From positions 1 through 64,000 of the forward strand of contig NZ_AEUE01000001.1 of assembly GCF_000186705.1 (NCBI RefSeq): 64,000 bases of DNA. The letters are read 5' to 3'. The notes beneath the pieces are model-generated. The model was not told where the DNA came from and did not search any database. It saw nothing but the letters and a program-made list of their open reading frames with translations. A program made the position numbers and the translations under genes. This document shows, piece after piece, positions 10,586 to 19,011 of the stretch (positions are counted from its first letter, which is position 1; each line of letters begins with the position of its first letter). Source of the DNA: Citromicrobium sp. JLT1363 (GTDB lineage Bacteria > Pseudomonadota > Alphaproteobacteria > Sphingomonadales > Sphingomonadaceae).

Positions 10586-11440
10586 ATGGCCAAGACTCTG
10601 CTTTTCCACGTCAGCGACATTCACTTCGGGCTCGAGAATAACGAGGCGCTCGACTGGTTTTCGGCCGAGGTCACGCGCCTCCGGCCTGCCGCGATAGCCA
10701 TTACCGGCGACCTGACGATGCGCGCACGGCATCACGAATTCCGGGCCGCGGAGGAGTGGATCGGTACGCTCGATGCGCCGGTCACGCTCGATGTCGGCAA
10801 TCACGACATGCCCTATTTCAATCTGATCGAGCGTTTCTTCGATCCCTACAAGCGGTTCGGGCGGATGCGCGATGTGGTCGAGCGCGAGATCGACCTGCCC
10901 GGCATCGCGCTGGTCCCGCTGAAGACGGCGGTGCGCATGCAGCCCCGCTTCAACTGGTCGAAGGGCTGGGTCACGGGGCGAGCGCTGGAGAAGTGTCTTG
11001 CCCGGATCGATGCGTTGCCGCCGGGAACACGGGCACTGGTGACGGTCCACCATCCGCTGCGCGAAGTCGGCACGCAGGGCACGGCGCTGACCCGGGGCGG
11101 CTCGAAGGCGCTGGCCGAGCTGGCGAAGCGCAATGTAATCGGCGTGCTGTCGGGCCACGTGCACGATGCGTTCGACATCATGGAGGACACGCCGCACGGC
11201 CCGGTGCGGATGATCGGGGCCGGCACGCTGTCACAGCGGCTTCGTTCGACCCCGCCGAGTTTCAACGAACTGCACTGGGATGGCGAGAATTTGCGGGTGG
11301 ATATCCGCACCCTCGAAGATGTGGACGACGAGGCGATGAAGATCGACGACGTTCCCGAAGACGCGCAACCGCCACGCCATGAGGGCGAGCCGGTGGCGCC
11401 CGTTGGCGCGGTCCCGCGAACCGATCCGCCGGTGAACTAG
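10586..11440 (+). CDS. Calcineurin-like metallophosphoesterase
   Basis: A 284-residue two-metal phosphoesterase. The motifs appear in order: VSDIHFG (D11, H13), TGDLT, GNHDM, VHHPL and GHVHD. The family hydrolyses phosphodiesters such as cyclic nucleotides, or phospholipid intermediates; the substrate here is open. The ATG at 10586 follows GGAGGGGG, a strong ribosome site. It is directly behind the lipid-kinase-like gene (5 bases), so the two may act on the same pool, but that is only a guess. The last 40 residues are acidic and disordered. Confidence 0.9.
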   Translation: MAKTLLFHVSDIHFGLENNEALDWFSAEVTRLRPAAIAITGDLTMRARHHEFRAAEEWIGTLDAPVTLDVGNHDMPYFNLIERFFDPYKRFGRMRDVVEREIDLPGIALVPLKTAVRMQPRFNWSKGWVTGRALEKCLARIDALPPGTRALVTVHHPLREVGTQGTALTRGGSKALAELAKRNVIGVLSGHVHDAFDIMEDTPHGPVRMIGAGTLSQRLRSTPPSFNELHWDGENLRVDIRTLEDVDDEAMKIDDVPEDAQPPRHEGEPVAPVGAVPRTDPPVN

Positions 11441-11447
11441 GCGCCAG

Positions 11448-11864
11448 ATGGCCAACCAGGGGCAGCTGACAGGGAATGCCGGCCTGAACTACGTTCTCTG
11501 GCAGCTCTCGCGCAGAGGCTGGCATGCCATGCCGACCATCCGCAACGCGCGCGGGTCTGATATCCTGGCGACTGATGCCGCCGAAAGCGTATTTCTGGGA
11601 ATACAGTCAAAGGCCTTGAGCAAACGCAACCCGGTGCCCCTTGGGACCGACCTGGCGAAGCTGCGTTCCGATTGGTGGGTAATCACGATCCACGCCAATG
11701 CGGATCAGCCGATCTGCTTCATCATGACCTTGGACGAGGTGCGCGAGCTCGCGCATCGCGGAGAGAAGGACGGTCGCGTAACCTACTGGCTCCAGCCCAA
11801 AGCCTACGATCACGAAGCGTTTCGAGACGCGTGGGACCGTCTCGGCACCCCGGTTCTGAACTGA
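11448..11864 (+). CDS. Small endonuclease-like protein of unknown function
   Basis: A 138-residue soluble protein. It begins with a Gly-Asn-Ala-Gly-Leu-Asn-Tyr helix and then NARGSDILAT (Asp38) and GIQSKAL (Gln-Ser-Lys), which looks like a small PD-(D/E)XK fold with Gln in place of the usual acidic residue in the third motif. Proteins of this kind are common as single genes in sphingomonads and have no known role. It starts 7 bases after the metallophosphoesterase and should be read through from it. The nuclease assignment is a pattern match only. Confidence 0.65.
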   Translation: MANQGQLTGNAGLNYVLWQLSRRGWHAMPTIRNARGSDILATDAAESVFLGIQSKALSKRNPVPLGTDLAKLRSDWWVITIHANADQPICFIMTLDEVRELAHRGEKDGRVTYWLQPKAYDHEAFRDAWDRLGTPVLN

Positions 11865-11874
11865 CAAACAAAAA

Positions 11875-11898
11875 GGGCGGCGCCTTGCGGCACCGCCC
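11875..11898 (-). terminator. Terminator of the rplM-rpsI operon
   Basis: GGGCGGCGCC (11875-11884) and GGCACCGCCC (11889-11898) form a 10-bp stem with a 4-base loop. In the minus-strand transcript the one mismatch becomes a G-U pair and the stem is followed by TTTTTGTTTGTC. It therefore ends the ribosomal operon and may also stop the convergent plus-strand gene. Confidence 0.85.
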
Positions 11899-11942
11899 CT
11901 CCTGGTGATCTTGTACGGGTATAGCCTAAGCCGTACCTGCCA

Positions 11943-12503
11943 TCAACGCTTGGAGAACTGGAAGCTGCGGCGTGCCTTCGCGCGGCCGTACTTCTTGCGT
12001 TCCACCACGCGGCTGTCGCGGGTCAGGAACCCGGCGGACTTGATCGTGCTGCGCAGCTTGGGCTCGTACTTGCTGAGCGCCTGGCTGATGCCGTGCTTGA
12101 CCGCACCGGCCTGGCCCGACAGCCCGCCGCCACGCACCGTGGCGATCACGTCGTACTGGCCCTGGCGTTCGGTGATCGAGAAAGGCTGGTCGATGATCAG
12201 ACGCAGCGTCGGACGCGCGAAGTATACGTCCTGATCCTTGCCGTTGATCGTGACCTTGCCGCTGCCCGGCTTGAGCCAGACGCGTGCGGTCGCATCCTTG
12301 CGGCGGCCGGTGGCGTAGGCGCGGCCATGCTGGTCCAGCTCCTGCTCGCGCAGCGGGGCGGTGCTTTCCGCAACCACGGCAGCGTCGGCGGCCGGTGCAT
12401 CGCTTGCGATGTCGCCCAGATCGGCGAGGTCGCGGATGCTGGCAGTCTTGGGTTCGGATTCCGAACCCGCCTGCGACTCGTTCTGGTTCTTGTCGTCGGC
12501 CAT
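11943..12503 (-). CDS. rpsI: 30S ribosomal protein S9
   Basis: A 186-residue S9. The C-terminal 130 residues are canonical, from [15 protein letters not shown] through [17 protein letters not shown] to the basic tail that reaches the P-site tRNA (RSFQFSKR end). The first 55 residues are an acidic, low-complexity extension seen in alphaproteobacterial S9. It overlaps the rplM stop by one base (TAATG). Confidence 0.98.
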   Translation of the reverse strand: MADDKNQNESQAGSESEPKTASIRDLADLGDIASDAPAADAAVVAESTAPLREQELDQHGRAYATGRRKDATARVWLKPGSGKVTINGKDQDVYFARPTLRLIIDQPFSITERQGQYDVIATVRGGGLSGQAGAVKHGISQALSKYEPKLRSTIKSAGFLTRDSRVVERKKYGRAKARRSFQFSKR

Positions 12504-12982
12504 TAGCTGAGAGCCTTGTTCTTGCGGTTCATGGAAGCAACGTCGAGCACCTCGGGCTTCTGCCCGTCATGCGGATGCTCGGTACCGGCATAGAGGTGCA
12601 GCGCCTTCATCTGCTGGCGGCCAAGCGGCCCGCGCGGAACCATGCGTTCCACTGCCTTTTCCAGCACGCGTTCGGGGAACTTGCCCTCGAGAATCTTCGC
12701 GGGCGTGGTTTCCTTGATGCCGCCGGCATAGCCGGTGTGCTTGTAATACTTCTTGTTGCCCATCTTGCGGCCGGTGAACTTCACCTTGTCCGCGTTGAGG
12801 ACGATCACGTGATCGCCGCAATCGACATGCGGAGTATAGCTCGGCTTGTGCTTGCCGCGCAGATGGTTCGCGATGATCGCCGCCAGACGGCCCACGACGA
12901 GGCCTTCTGCGTCGATCACGTACCAGTTCTTTTCGACCTCGGCCGGCTTGATCGACCGGGTCACCTTGCTGAGAGCCTTCAT
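12503..12982 (-). CDS. rplM: 50S ribosomal protein L13
   Basis: A 159-residue L13 of normal length, with the [16 protein letters not shown] start, [21 protein letters not shown]-type middle (broken here only for quotation), [16 protein letters not shown] and HPHDGQKPE motifs. It is an early assembly protein of the large subunit. First gene of the conserved rplM-rpsI operon; the promoter should be in the 170 bases before it, a region that shows nothing else. Confidence 0.98.
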   Translation of the reverse strand: MKALSKVTRSIKPAEVEKNWYVIDAEGLVVGRLAAIIANHLRGKHKPSYTPHVDCGDHVIVLNADKVKFTGRKMGNKKYYKHTGYAGGIKETTPAKILEGKFPERVLEKAVERMVPRGPLGRQQMKALHLYAGTEHPHDGQKPEVLDVASMNRKNKALS

Positions 12983-13152
12983 GGCTTTGCTTTCCCTTTT
13001 GGGCTTTCCCTTGCGGGGCGGCCCTGTGAAATTCGGGGTATCGCCGGAGCGCTGGCCGCTGGAGTTGCGGATTCGCCTGCCCGGTCGTGGAGCGCGCTAA
13101 TGCGTGCCGAAGGGCGGCAAGTCAAGCATTCATGCGGGATAGAGAAGAGGTA

Positions 13153-13884
13153 TTATGATACCGCATCCATCAGCCGCCAGGTTTCGCCGCCCTTGCGCGA
13201 GAATTGCGGTGAGCTGGTTTCGGCCTCGCGCTGGAAGCTGCGCAGAAGGCCCGATGCCGGGTCGCTCACCGCGATTTCGCGCATGGTCACGATGCCGCTC
13301 GTGCCGTCGGGCAGGTCGATGGCCTGGCTGGCCTCGCGTTCTCTCGGCGCGGGGAAGAAGAGATCGCGCGGCAGCCTGGTCAGCCATCGCTGGCCGCTTT
13401 GAGACATGTCCGCGACGAACTGGCGGGACGCGGAAACCACCTCGCCCCCGGTCGCGCGGGACCGGGCGAAGGCCACTGCCGCAGCAAGGGCCTCCTCGGG
13501 CAGTGGCGCAGGTTCACCCGCCCCGGCGGACAGGATATGGCCCGATTCGTCGAGATGAAGCGGCAGAAAGCCCGTCTCCTCCCGGCGGGCCTCGAGATCG
13601 GCGATCGCCTTCAATGGCGGCGGCGCATCGACCTGCACGAAGGACTGCGCGCCGGAAACGCCCATTGCACCGACCTGGGAAGGGCCAATGGCGATGGCCC
13701 AGCGGCGCGTGACCCGGATCTGGTTGCCATCCGAAAGCCAGCGCACCAGCACCCGTTCCAGCGTGAAATCCCCCGCCACGGCGGCAGGCTGCGCATGGGC
13801 GACAGGCGCGAGGAGGGCGGTGGCCCCCATCCCCAGAAGCACGGCGCGTCTGTTCACGCCCGGTCCCGTGCTTCTCCCGCTCAT
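13153..13884 (-). CDS. Secreted protein of unknown function
   Basis: A 243-residue protein with an N-terminal RR-containing hydrophobic signal (about residues 12-32) ending AHAQ, which looks like a Tat or Sec signal for periplasmic export. The rest alternates beta-rich stretches with a helix near residues 125-145 and has no motif that I recognise. The ATG overlaps the cutA stop (ATGA), making it the third gene of a ctaA-cutA operon. Whether it serves metal handling like its neighbours is speculation. Confidence 0.75.
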   Translation of the reverse strand: MSGRSTGPGVNRRAVLLGMGATALLAPVAHAQPAAVAGDFTLERVLVRWLSDGNQIRVTRRWAIAIGPSQVGAMGVSGAQSFVQVDAPPPLKAIADLEARREETGFLPLHLDESGHILSAGAGEPAPLPEEALAAAVAFARSRATGGEVVSASRQFVADMSQSGQRWLTRLPRDLFFPAPREREASQAIDLPDGTSGIVTMREIAVSDPASGLLRSFQREAETSSPQFSRKGGETWRLMDAVS

Positions 13885-14192
13885 CCGGTCAGGCCGGCAA
13901 GCCAGTCGGCCGTGGCCGCGCCTTGCGCCTCCGCGCGCCAGCCGAGAATTACAGGCGTATCATAGGGGTGGAGCGTCTCGAGGCGCGCGACTGCATCATC
14001 CAGCCGCGCTTCGTGTGTCTTGAAGAGCACGGCGAACTCCTCGCCCTCTCCGCGCTCACCCTCCCACTCGAACATGGCTTCGATCGAGCCCAGGAGGTTG
14101 GCGCAGGCCACGAGTTTCTCGTCGAGCAACCGCGCGGAGACCGCCCGCGCATCCGCGCGGTTGGCGAACACCGTGTAGATCAGCGCGCTCAC
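13881..14192 (-). CDS. cutA: Divalent cation tolerance protein CutA
   Basis: A 103-residue CutA1-type protein: IYTVFANRADARAVSARLL at the start, KLVACANLLG, and HPYDTPVI near residue 75. The family forms stable trimers and affects copper and other metal tolerance; the precise activity is debated. It starts with GTG at 14192, overlapping the ctaA stop (GTGA). A longer in-frame reading runs into ctaA and is not used. Confidence 0.92.
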   Translation of the reverse strand: MSALIYTVFANRADARAVSARLLDEKLVACANLLGSIEAMFEWEGERGEGEEFAVLFKTHEARLDDAVARLETLHPYDTPVILGWRAEAQGAATADWLAGLTG

Positions 14193-15259
14193 TCGCCATG
14201 CCCCTGGGGACGGCGGCCGACAGCGTGGGCGGCAGTCGCAGTGGCTGCGACCAGCAATGCACCGGTCACCTGGTGCGCCACCGCGATCCACAGCGACACG
14301 CCTGTCACCACGGTCACGATACCCAGCAGAACCTGCCCCATGGCCAGTCCGATCAGCGCCTTGCCCGCATTGTCTTCGCGCGAGAGCGCGCGCAAGCCGA
14401 GCCACAGCAGCGCCCCGAAGGCCGCCCAGGCGAACCAGCGATGGAGAAAATGGAGCAGGAAGGGATCGTGGGTAACGGCGAAGAACAGGCCTTGCGACAA
14501 GTCGGCCTCGGGCACGATGCGCTCCTGCATCAGGGGCCAGGTATTCGACGCGTGCCCGGCATTGAGCCCCGCGACCCAGGCGCCGAGCAGGATCTGAAGA
14601 AACAGGACAGCGCCGGCGAGCATGGCGATCGGGCGGAACCTGGCAGGCCGCGCCGCCCGGTCCCGATCGAGCGCCTGGAGATCGAGTGCGGTCCACACCA
14701 GCCCCGCCAGCGTGACCAGTGCGGTACACAGATGGATCGACAGCCAGAAATGGCTCACATCGGTCATCGTGCCTCCCAAGCCTGAGCGGACCATCAGCCA
14801 TCCGAACACGCCCTGAAGACCGCCCAGCGCCAGCAGCGCCAGCAGGCGCGGTGCGTAGCCTATGGGAATCCAGCCCCTTATCCATGCGAACGCGAGCGGC
14901 AGCGCAAAAGCGAGGCCGATGACGCGCCCGAGCAGGCGGTGGAACCACTCCCAGAAGAAGATCGCCTTGAAATCGGCGAGCGTCATGCCCGCCGGGCCCG
15001 CCTCGTAGCGGTATTCGGGCGTCGCACGGTATTTTGCGAACTCGGCCTGCCACTGCGCGTCGCTCAGCGGGGGAAGGACGCCCGAGGCGACGTTCCATTC
15101 GGTGATCGACAGGCCCGATTCGGTCAGCCGCGTGATGCCTCCAACCGCGACGATCAGCACGACCATCGCCGCGACCGCCAGCAGCCACCACGCCAGCCAG
15201 CCGGGACGACTCCGATCGTGCGCAAGATCGCTGGACTGATCCAAAGGTGTGCTGGCCAT
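14189..15259 (-). CDS. ctaA: Heme A synthase (COX15/CtaA)
   Basis: A 356-residue multi-helix membrane protein (about eight helices) that oxidises heme O to heme A for cytochrome aa3 oxidase. Visible markers are VGGITRLTESGLSITEW in the first helix region, the heme-ligand histidines in WEWFHRLLGR, FWLSIHLCTA, LLHFLHRWFAW and VAHQVTGALL, and LNAGHASNTWPLM. The ATG at 15259 is chosen because it gives the family length; the frame stays open upstream through the neighbouring divergent gene by chance. Confidence 0.95.
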   Translation of the reverse strand: MASTPLDQSSDLAHDRSRPGWLAWWLLAVAAMVVLIVAVGGITRLTESGLSITEWNVASGVLPPLSDAQWQAEFAKYRATPEYRYEAGPAGMTLADFKAIFFWEWFHRLLGRVIGLAFALPLAFAWIRGWIPIGYAPRLLALLALGGLQGVFGWLMVRSGLGGTMTDVSHFWLSIHLCTALVTLAGLVWTALDLQALDRDRAARPARFRPIAMLAGAVLFLQILLGAWVAGLNAGHASNTWPLMQERIVPEADLSQGLFFAVTHDPFLLHFLHRWFAWAAFGALLWLGLRALSREDNAGKALIGLAMGQVLLGIVTVVTGVSLWIAVAHQVTGALLVAATATAAHAVGRRPQGHGE

Positions 15260-15364
15260 GCCGTATGAATGCGTAAGGCGTGAAGGACTTGCAAGCGCGC
15301 AAACCCGCATGGGCATTGAATCTTCTGCAAGCACGCCCTTGCCGAATGAAACAACATAACATAA

Positions 15365-15781
15365 ATGCCCTGCATGGATCGGCCCTACGCCTCTAACCGC
15401 ATGAAGCTGGATGCGATCGGCATTGCGCTGTCCGCGCTGTGCGCGGTCCATTGCGTGCTGACCATCGTGATCATCACTTCGATCGGGTTGGCCAGCCACT
15501 GGCTGCTCTCTCCCGAACTGCATCGGTGGGGCCTCGCCGCCGCGACGCTGATCGCCGGAATCGCTATCGGGATGGGGGTGGCCCGGCACCGTCGTTGGTT
15601 GCCCCTCGCCATCGCCTCGGTGGGTTTGGCGCTGATGGGCGGCGCACTGTTGGGCCCGCACGGCACGCAGGAAGCGCTGCTTACCATCTCGGGCGTGGCG
15701 CTCGTCTCGGTCGGCCATCTTCTCAATCTTCGGCGCGGCGCGGCGATGAATGGCCCGGATGGCTTGCGCGAAAAGCGCTGA
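15365..15781 (+). CDS. MerC-domain membrane protein
   Basis: A 138-residue protein with four predicted transmembrane helices. The first contains [13 protein letters not shown], the Cys-x-x-x-Cys pair placed as in MerC mercury carriers. In genomes without mer operons such proteins are often linked to zinc or other metal uptake. ATG codons at 15365, 15374 and 15401 are all possible starts; the last leaves a typical MerC N-terminus. It runs into thiSG 19 bases downstream and may share its transcript. Confidence 0.85.
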   Translation: MPCMDRPYASNRMKLDAIGIALSALCAVHCVLTIVIITSIGLASHWLLSPELHRWGLAAATLIAGIAIGMGVARHRRWLPLAIASVGLALMGGALLGPHGTQEALLTISGVALVSVGHLLNLRRGAAMNGPDGLREKR

Positions 15782-15800
15782 GGCCCCAAGTCGCCCGCCT

Positions 15801-16793
15801 ATGAGCGACACCAAATCGATCCGGCTGAACGGCGAGAGCCGCACCACCTCCGCCACAAGCATTGCCGCGCTGGTGCGCGAACTCGGCCTCGCGCCGGAGA
15901 AGGTCGCGGTCGAACATAATGGCGAGATCGCGCCGCGCTCGCAGCTGGGCGAGATTGCGCTGGGCGAAGGCGACACGCTGGAGATCGTGCATTTCGTAGG
16001 CGGGGGCGACCACGCGCAGCCGGATGACGACACCTGGACCGTGGCCGGACACACCTTCCGCTCCCGCCTGATCGTGGGCACCGGCAAGTACAAGGATTTC
16101 GCGCAGAACGCCGCCGCGCTGGAAGCCAGCGGGGCCGAGATCGTCACCGTCGCGGTGCGGCGCGTCAACGTGTCGGATCCGAATCAGCCGATGCTGACCG
16201 ACTTCATCGACCCCAGGAAGGTCACTTACCTTCCCAACACCGCCGGGTGCTTCACCGCAGACGAAGCGGTACGCACGCTGCGGCTGGCGCGCGAGGCGGG
16301 CGGCTGGGATCTGGTCAAGCTGGAAGTGCTGGGCGAGGCGAAGACGCTCTATCCCGACATGCGCGAGACGCTGCGGGCGACCGAGACCCTTGCCAACGAA
16401 GGCTTCCACCCGATGGTCTATTGCGCGGACGATCCGATCGCCGCCAAGCAGCTGGAAGAGGCGGGCGCGGTGGCGATCATGCCGCTCGGCGCGCCGATCG
16501 GTTCGGGCCTGGGCATCCAGAACCGCGTCACCATCCGCCTGATCGTGGAAGGGGCGAGCGTTCCCGTGCTGGTCGATGCAGGTGTCGGCACGGCATCCGA
16601 TGCAGCCGTAGGCATGGAACTGGGCTGCGACGGCATCCTGATGAACACTGCCATCGCCGAGGCGAAAGACCCGATTCGCATGGCCCGCGCGATGAAGCTG
16701 GCGGTGCAGGCCGGGCGCGACGCCTACCTTGCGGGACGCATGGCAACGCGAAAATATGCCGATCCCAGCAGTCCGCTTGCGGGGCTGATTTAA
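15801..16793 (+). CDS. thiG: ThiS-ThiG fusion, thiazole synthase
   Basis: A 330-residue fusion. Residues 6-69 form a ThiS sulfur-carrier domain ending VHFVGGG at 64-69; residues 75-330 form ThiG, with [12 protein letters not shown], the LVKLEVLG segment containing the Schiff-base lysine, [13 protein letters not shown], and a final phosphate-binding [10 protein letters not shown] and [12 protein letters not shown]. ThiG makes the thiazole phosphate of thiamine from DXP, dehydroglycine and the ThiS thiocarboxylate. In this fusion the Gly-Gly is internal, so the usual free C-terminus is not present unless the protein is cut. The ATG at 15801 gives a full ThiS domain. Confidence 0.95.
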   Translation: MSDTKSIRLNGESRTTSATSIAALVRELGLAPEKVAVEHNGEIAPRSQLGEIALGEGDTLEIVHFVGGGDHAQPDDDTWTVAGHTFRSRLIVGTGKYKDFAQNAAALEASGAEIVTVAVRRVNVSDPNQPMLTDFIDPRKVTYLPNTAGCFTADEAVRTLRLAREAGGWDLVKLEVLGEAKTLYPDMRETLRATETLANEGFHPMVYCADDPIAAKQLEEAGAVAIMPLGAPIGSGLGIQNRVTIRLIVEGASVPVLVDAGVGTASDAAVGMELGCDGILMNTAIAEAKDPIRMARAMKLAVQAGRDAYLAGRMATRKYADPSSPLAGLI

Positions 16794-16818
16794 AGCGGAC
16801 TTAATGCTCCGCCAAGGT

Positions 16819-18294
16819 TCAGGCAATCTCCGCCGCGAAGAATTCGTCCAGCTTGGGGCCGTGCTCTGCACAAGCATGCTCGAGTAGCGCGAGCTGCAAC
16901 TCAAGGGGGAAAGACAGGCGGTGCGTCTCTGAGGAGCGCAAACGGTTGCAGATGCGTAGCAGGTCTTCGGTCGCACGGCTCCCAGTTGGCTTTAATCGAT
17001 AGGCTTCTGACTTCGCGAAACGCCCTGAAAGATCGCTTTCCTCGGCAGTGTACTGGCTGATCTTGTCCAACTCGTCTGCCGAACAGGAAAGGCGAGAGAT
17101 GAAGAAAAATTCCGGCTTTCCGCCTCTGAAAAGATAGACACAGAATCCCAGGGGCATTGCTCTGACCGTCACTGCGTCGATCAGGGTGTTCACCTCCGCC
17201 GTAAATTCGTCGGCACACGCGATACCCAGTTCCTCAAGCAATTCGCGCTTGCTTGCACTGGTAAGCCAATCGACAAGCGAACCCTCGCAACCTGCGTCGT
17301 GTAGATCGTCTTCGTCGAGCGACCCAGATCCGCTCGGAGCGACCAGCCCTGCCGACTGGAGGTTCTGCTGAGTCTGGTCGACCAGGATCAAGTAGTGATC
17401 GGATGTGAAAGCCAGGGTCGAAACTCCAATTTGGTTTGCACAATCCGATTGTTCCAATCCACGAAAAACCAAATCTGCGCCTTCTGCCTGCAGAAACCCC
17501 GAGAGACCGTCATATTGGCATTCGCGACTGTGGCGATTGATCACTTCCTTGAAGGACAGATCATTGGTCGCAAGCGTCGCCAGATAATTGGTACGCTGAA
17601 ATTGCACCACTTGGGGGAAGTTTCCGCTCTCATCGCGCACCAGATCCGTTCGCATGCGTATCTTGCGATCATTGCTAAATCGGCGCGCCGATGCAGTCCG
17701 GCTGAATTCGATGAATGGGGCTATAGAGTCGCGGACGGCAGGCGGGCCGTCGTACTGGGAAGTATCATGTGTGTATTTCGTACTGTTTGCCCGCCCCGAA
17801 ATCAGCCATGAGCTGACCTCTGGGCTCCAAGCACCAAAGCCATGATGGAGGTATTCTATCCTGTAGCCGCTTTTCAGATAGGCCTTGGGTAGTACAATGC
17901 GGTCCGTCAGCCTCACCAGAGAATAGGTAGCGTAGTCTATCACCTTGAGAGTGTTGAACCGGTCGAGCGTTCGTTGGCGAAGCGCCCTCAACTGCTTTCG
18001 GTCCGCGAAGAACTGGCGAAAGGTGCCGAGAACCCCTAGCGCAGTAGCGGGTAGACCGATGAATGCGGTCAGGTCGCCAGTCCATGTCAGGAATAGCATC
18101 GCGACTGAGAAAACGGTGAGGGCTACACCAGCCCAAAATGCGATACGATTGCCTTTGCCCAAGTCCTGGAGATCGTCCCGTCTGTCGACGAGCGCCTGCA
18201 CCCGGGCTTCGTGAGCTCTTCGTAGTCGCCGCACTTGAATTTCGTATCGAAGCTCCGCTGTGATGGTACGAAATCCAAGCATTCCCCGGATCAT
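16819..18294 (-). CDS. Two-helix membrane protein with Nudix-like domain
   Basis: About 491 residues. Two hydrophobic helices near residues 49-93 are bracketed by basic helical segments. Then comes a long middle region without known motifs, and near residues 290-405 a Nudix-like unit with LILVDQTQQN, then VAPSGSGSLD, then KRELLEELGI, which fits the REUxEExGU half of the Nudix box. The first half of the box (G-x5-E-x7) is degenerate, with Asp where Glu is expected. Nudix enzymes hydrolyse nucleoside diphosphates linked to another group. Base composition is visibly more AT-rich than the neighbours, suggesting transfer. The start is uncertain (TTG 18318, ATG 18294 or 18282). Confidence 0.75.
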   Translation of the reverse strand: MIRGMLGFRTITAELRYEIQVRRLRRAHEARVQALVDRRDDLQDLGKGNRIAFWAGVALTVFSVAMLFLTWTGDLTAFIGLPATALGVLGTFRQFFADRKQLRALRQRTLDRFNTLKVIDYATYSLVRLTDRIVLPKAYLKSGYRIEYLHHGFGAWSPEVSSWLISGRANSTKYTHDTSQYDGPPAVRDSIAPFIEFSRTASARRFSNDRKIRMRTDLVRDESGNFPQVVQFQRTNYLATLATNDLSFKEVINRHSRECQYDGLSGFLQAEGADLVFRGLEQSDCANQIGVSTLAFTSDHYLILVDQTQQNLQSAGLVAPSGSGSLDEDDLHDAGCEGSLVDWLTSASKRELLEELGIACADEFTAEVNTLIDAVTVRAMPLGFCVYLFRGGKPEFFFISRLSCSADELDKISQYTAEESDLSGRFAKSEAYRLKPTGSRATEDLLRICNRLRSSETHRLSFPLELQLALLEHACAEHGPKLDEFFAAEIA

Positions 18295-18418
18295 GCATCT
18301 TGCGCTTTGCCAAGCCAACCCTCCCCGTAAGTGGCAAGCGAAAGCAGACTTAGCGGATTGTTAACCAAGTTCGGCGAAACATGCTCCCCATCGGATGAAA
18401 GCCCGATGGAGGGGCACG

Positions 18419-18955
18419 ATGGCGACCAAGAACAACACCACCAGCCTGAGCATCGCGGAGATGCGCGAATTTGCCAGTTTCTCGCCCTGCGAGCAGCGTT
18501 TCATTCGCCGCAACCTCGATATCGGCCTCGGCCGGTGCGACGCGTTCAAGCTGTGGGCCCGCAATTCTTCGGAAAATGTCGCGATTCGCCGCCAGTATGT
18601 CGCCTATCAGGATCTCAAAGCCCTGCGGCGCTCCATCCCGGGTGCCGATGGCGGCGAGGCGATCTCGCCCTTCATGGGCCAGCTCTCGCGCCTTGCATCA
18701 TTCGATCTTGCGCAGGAACGGCTCGACGGTTTCTCGCCCTTCCGCTTCCTTTACGAACGCCTGCTTGGCGCCGATGTGCGCCCCTGGCTGCCCAGCGCCT
18801 TCTGTGCCGGGGCCGCCATGCCGAACCTGCGCCCGGCACGGCGCAAGCTGCTGCTGCAAAGCCTGAGCGAAGCGGCCGCGACGGCGCCCGCCTGGTCCAG
18901 CCGCGCACCCACGTTCTATCCCGAATATGTCGATCTTGAAGACGAGGCGGCCTGA
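18419..18955 (+). CDS. Conserved protein of unknown function
   Basis: A 178-residue soluble protein starting at ATG 18419 behind GGAGGGG (18408-18414). The middle has an Arg-rich helix with CEQRFIRRNLDIGLG and the end is acidic. I do not recognise a family. Codon use is that of the core genome. It stands alone between the AT-rich Nudix gene and the porin. Confidence 0.65.
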   Translation: MATKNNTTSLSIAEMREFASFSPCEQRFIRRNLDIGLGRCDAFKLWARNSSENVAIRRQYVAYQDLKALRRSIPGADGGEAISPFMGQLSRLASFDLAQERLDGFSPFRFLYERLLGADVRPWLPSAFCAGAAMPNLRPARRKLLLQSLSEAAATAPAWSSRAPTFYPEYVDLEDEAA

Positions 18956-19011
18956 ACCGGCCTGAACCGGACCGCCCCTTGCGAGCGGCCCGGCACTGAC
19001 GGCGAGTCGGT

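Noticed and set aside
12846-13402. Plus-strand ORFs over rplM and its leader
   Set aside because: Shadows of rplM and of the secreted protein gene on the minus strand.
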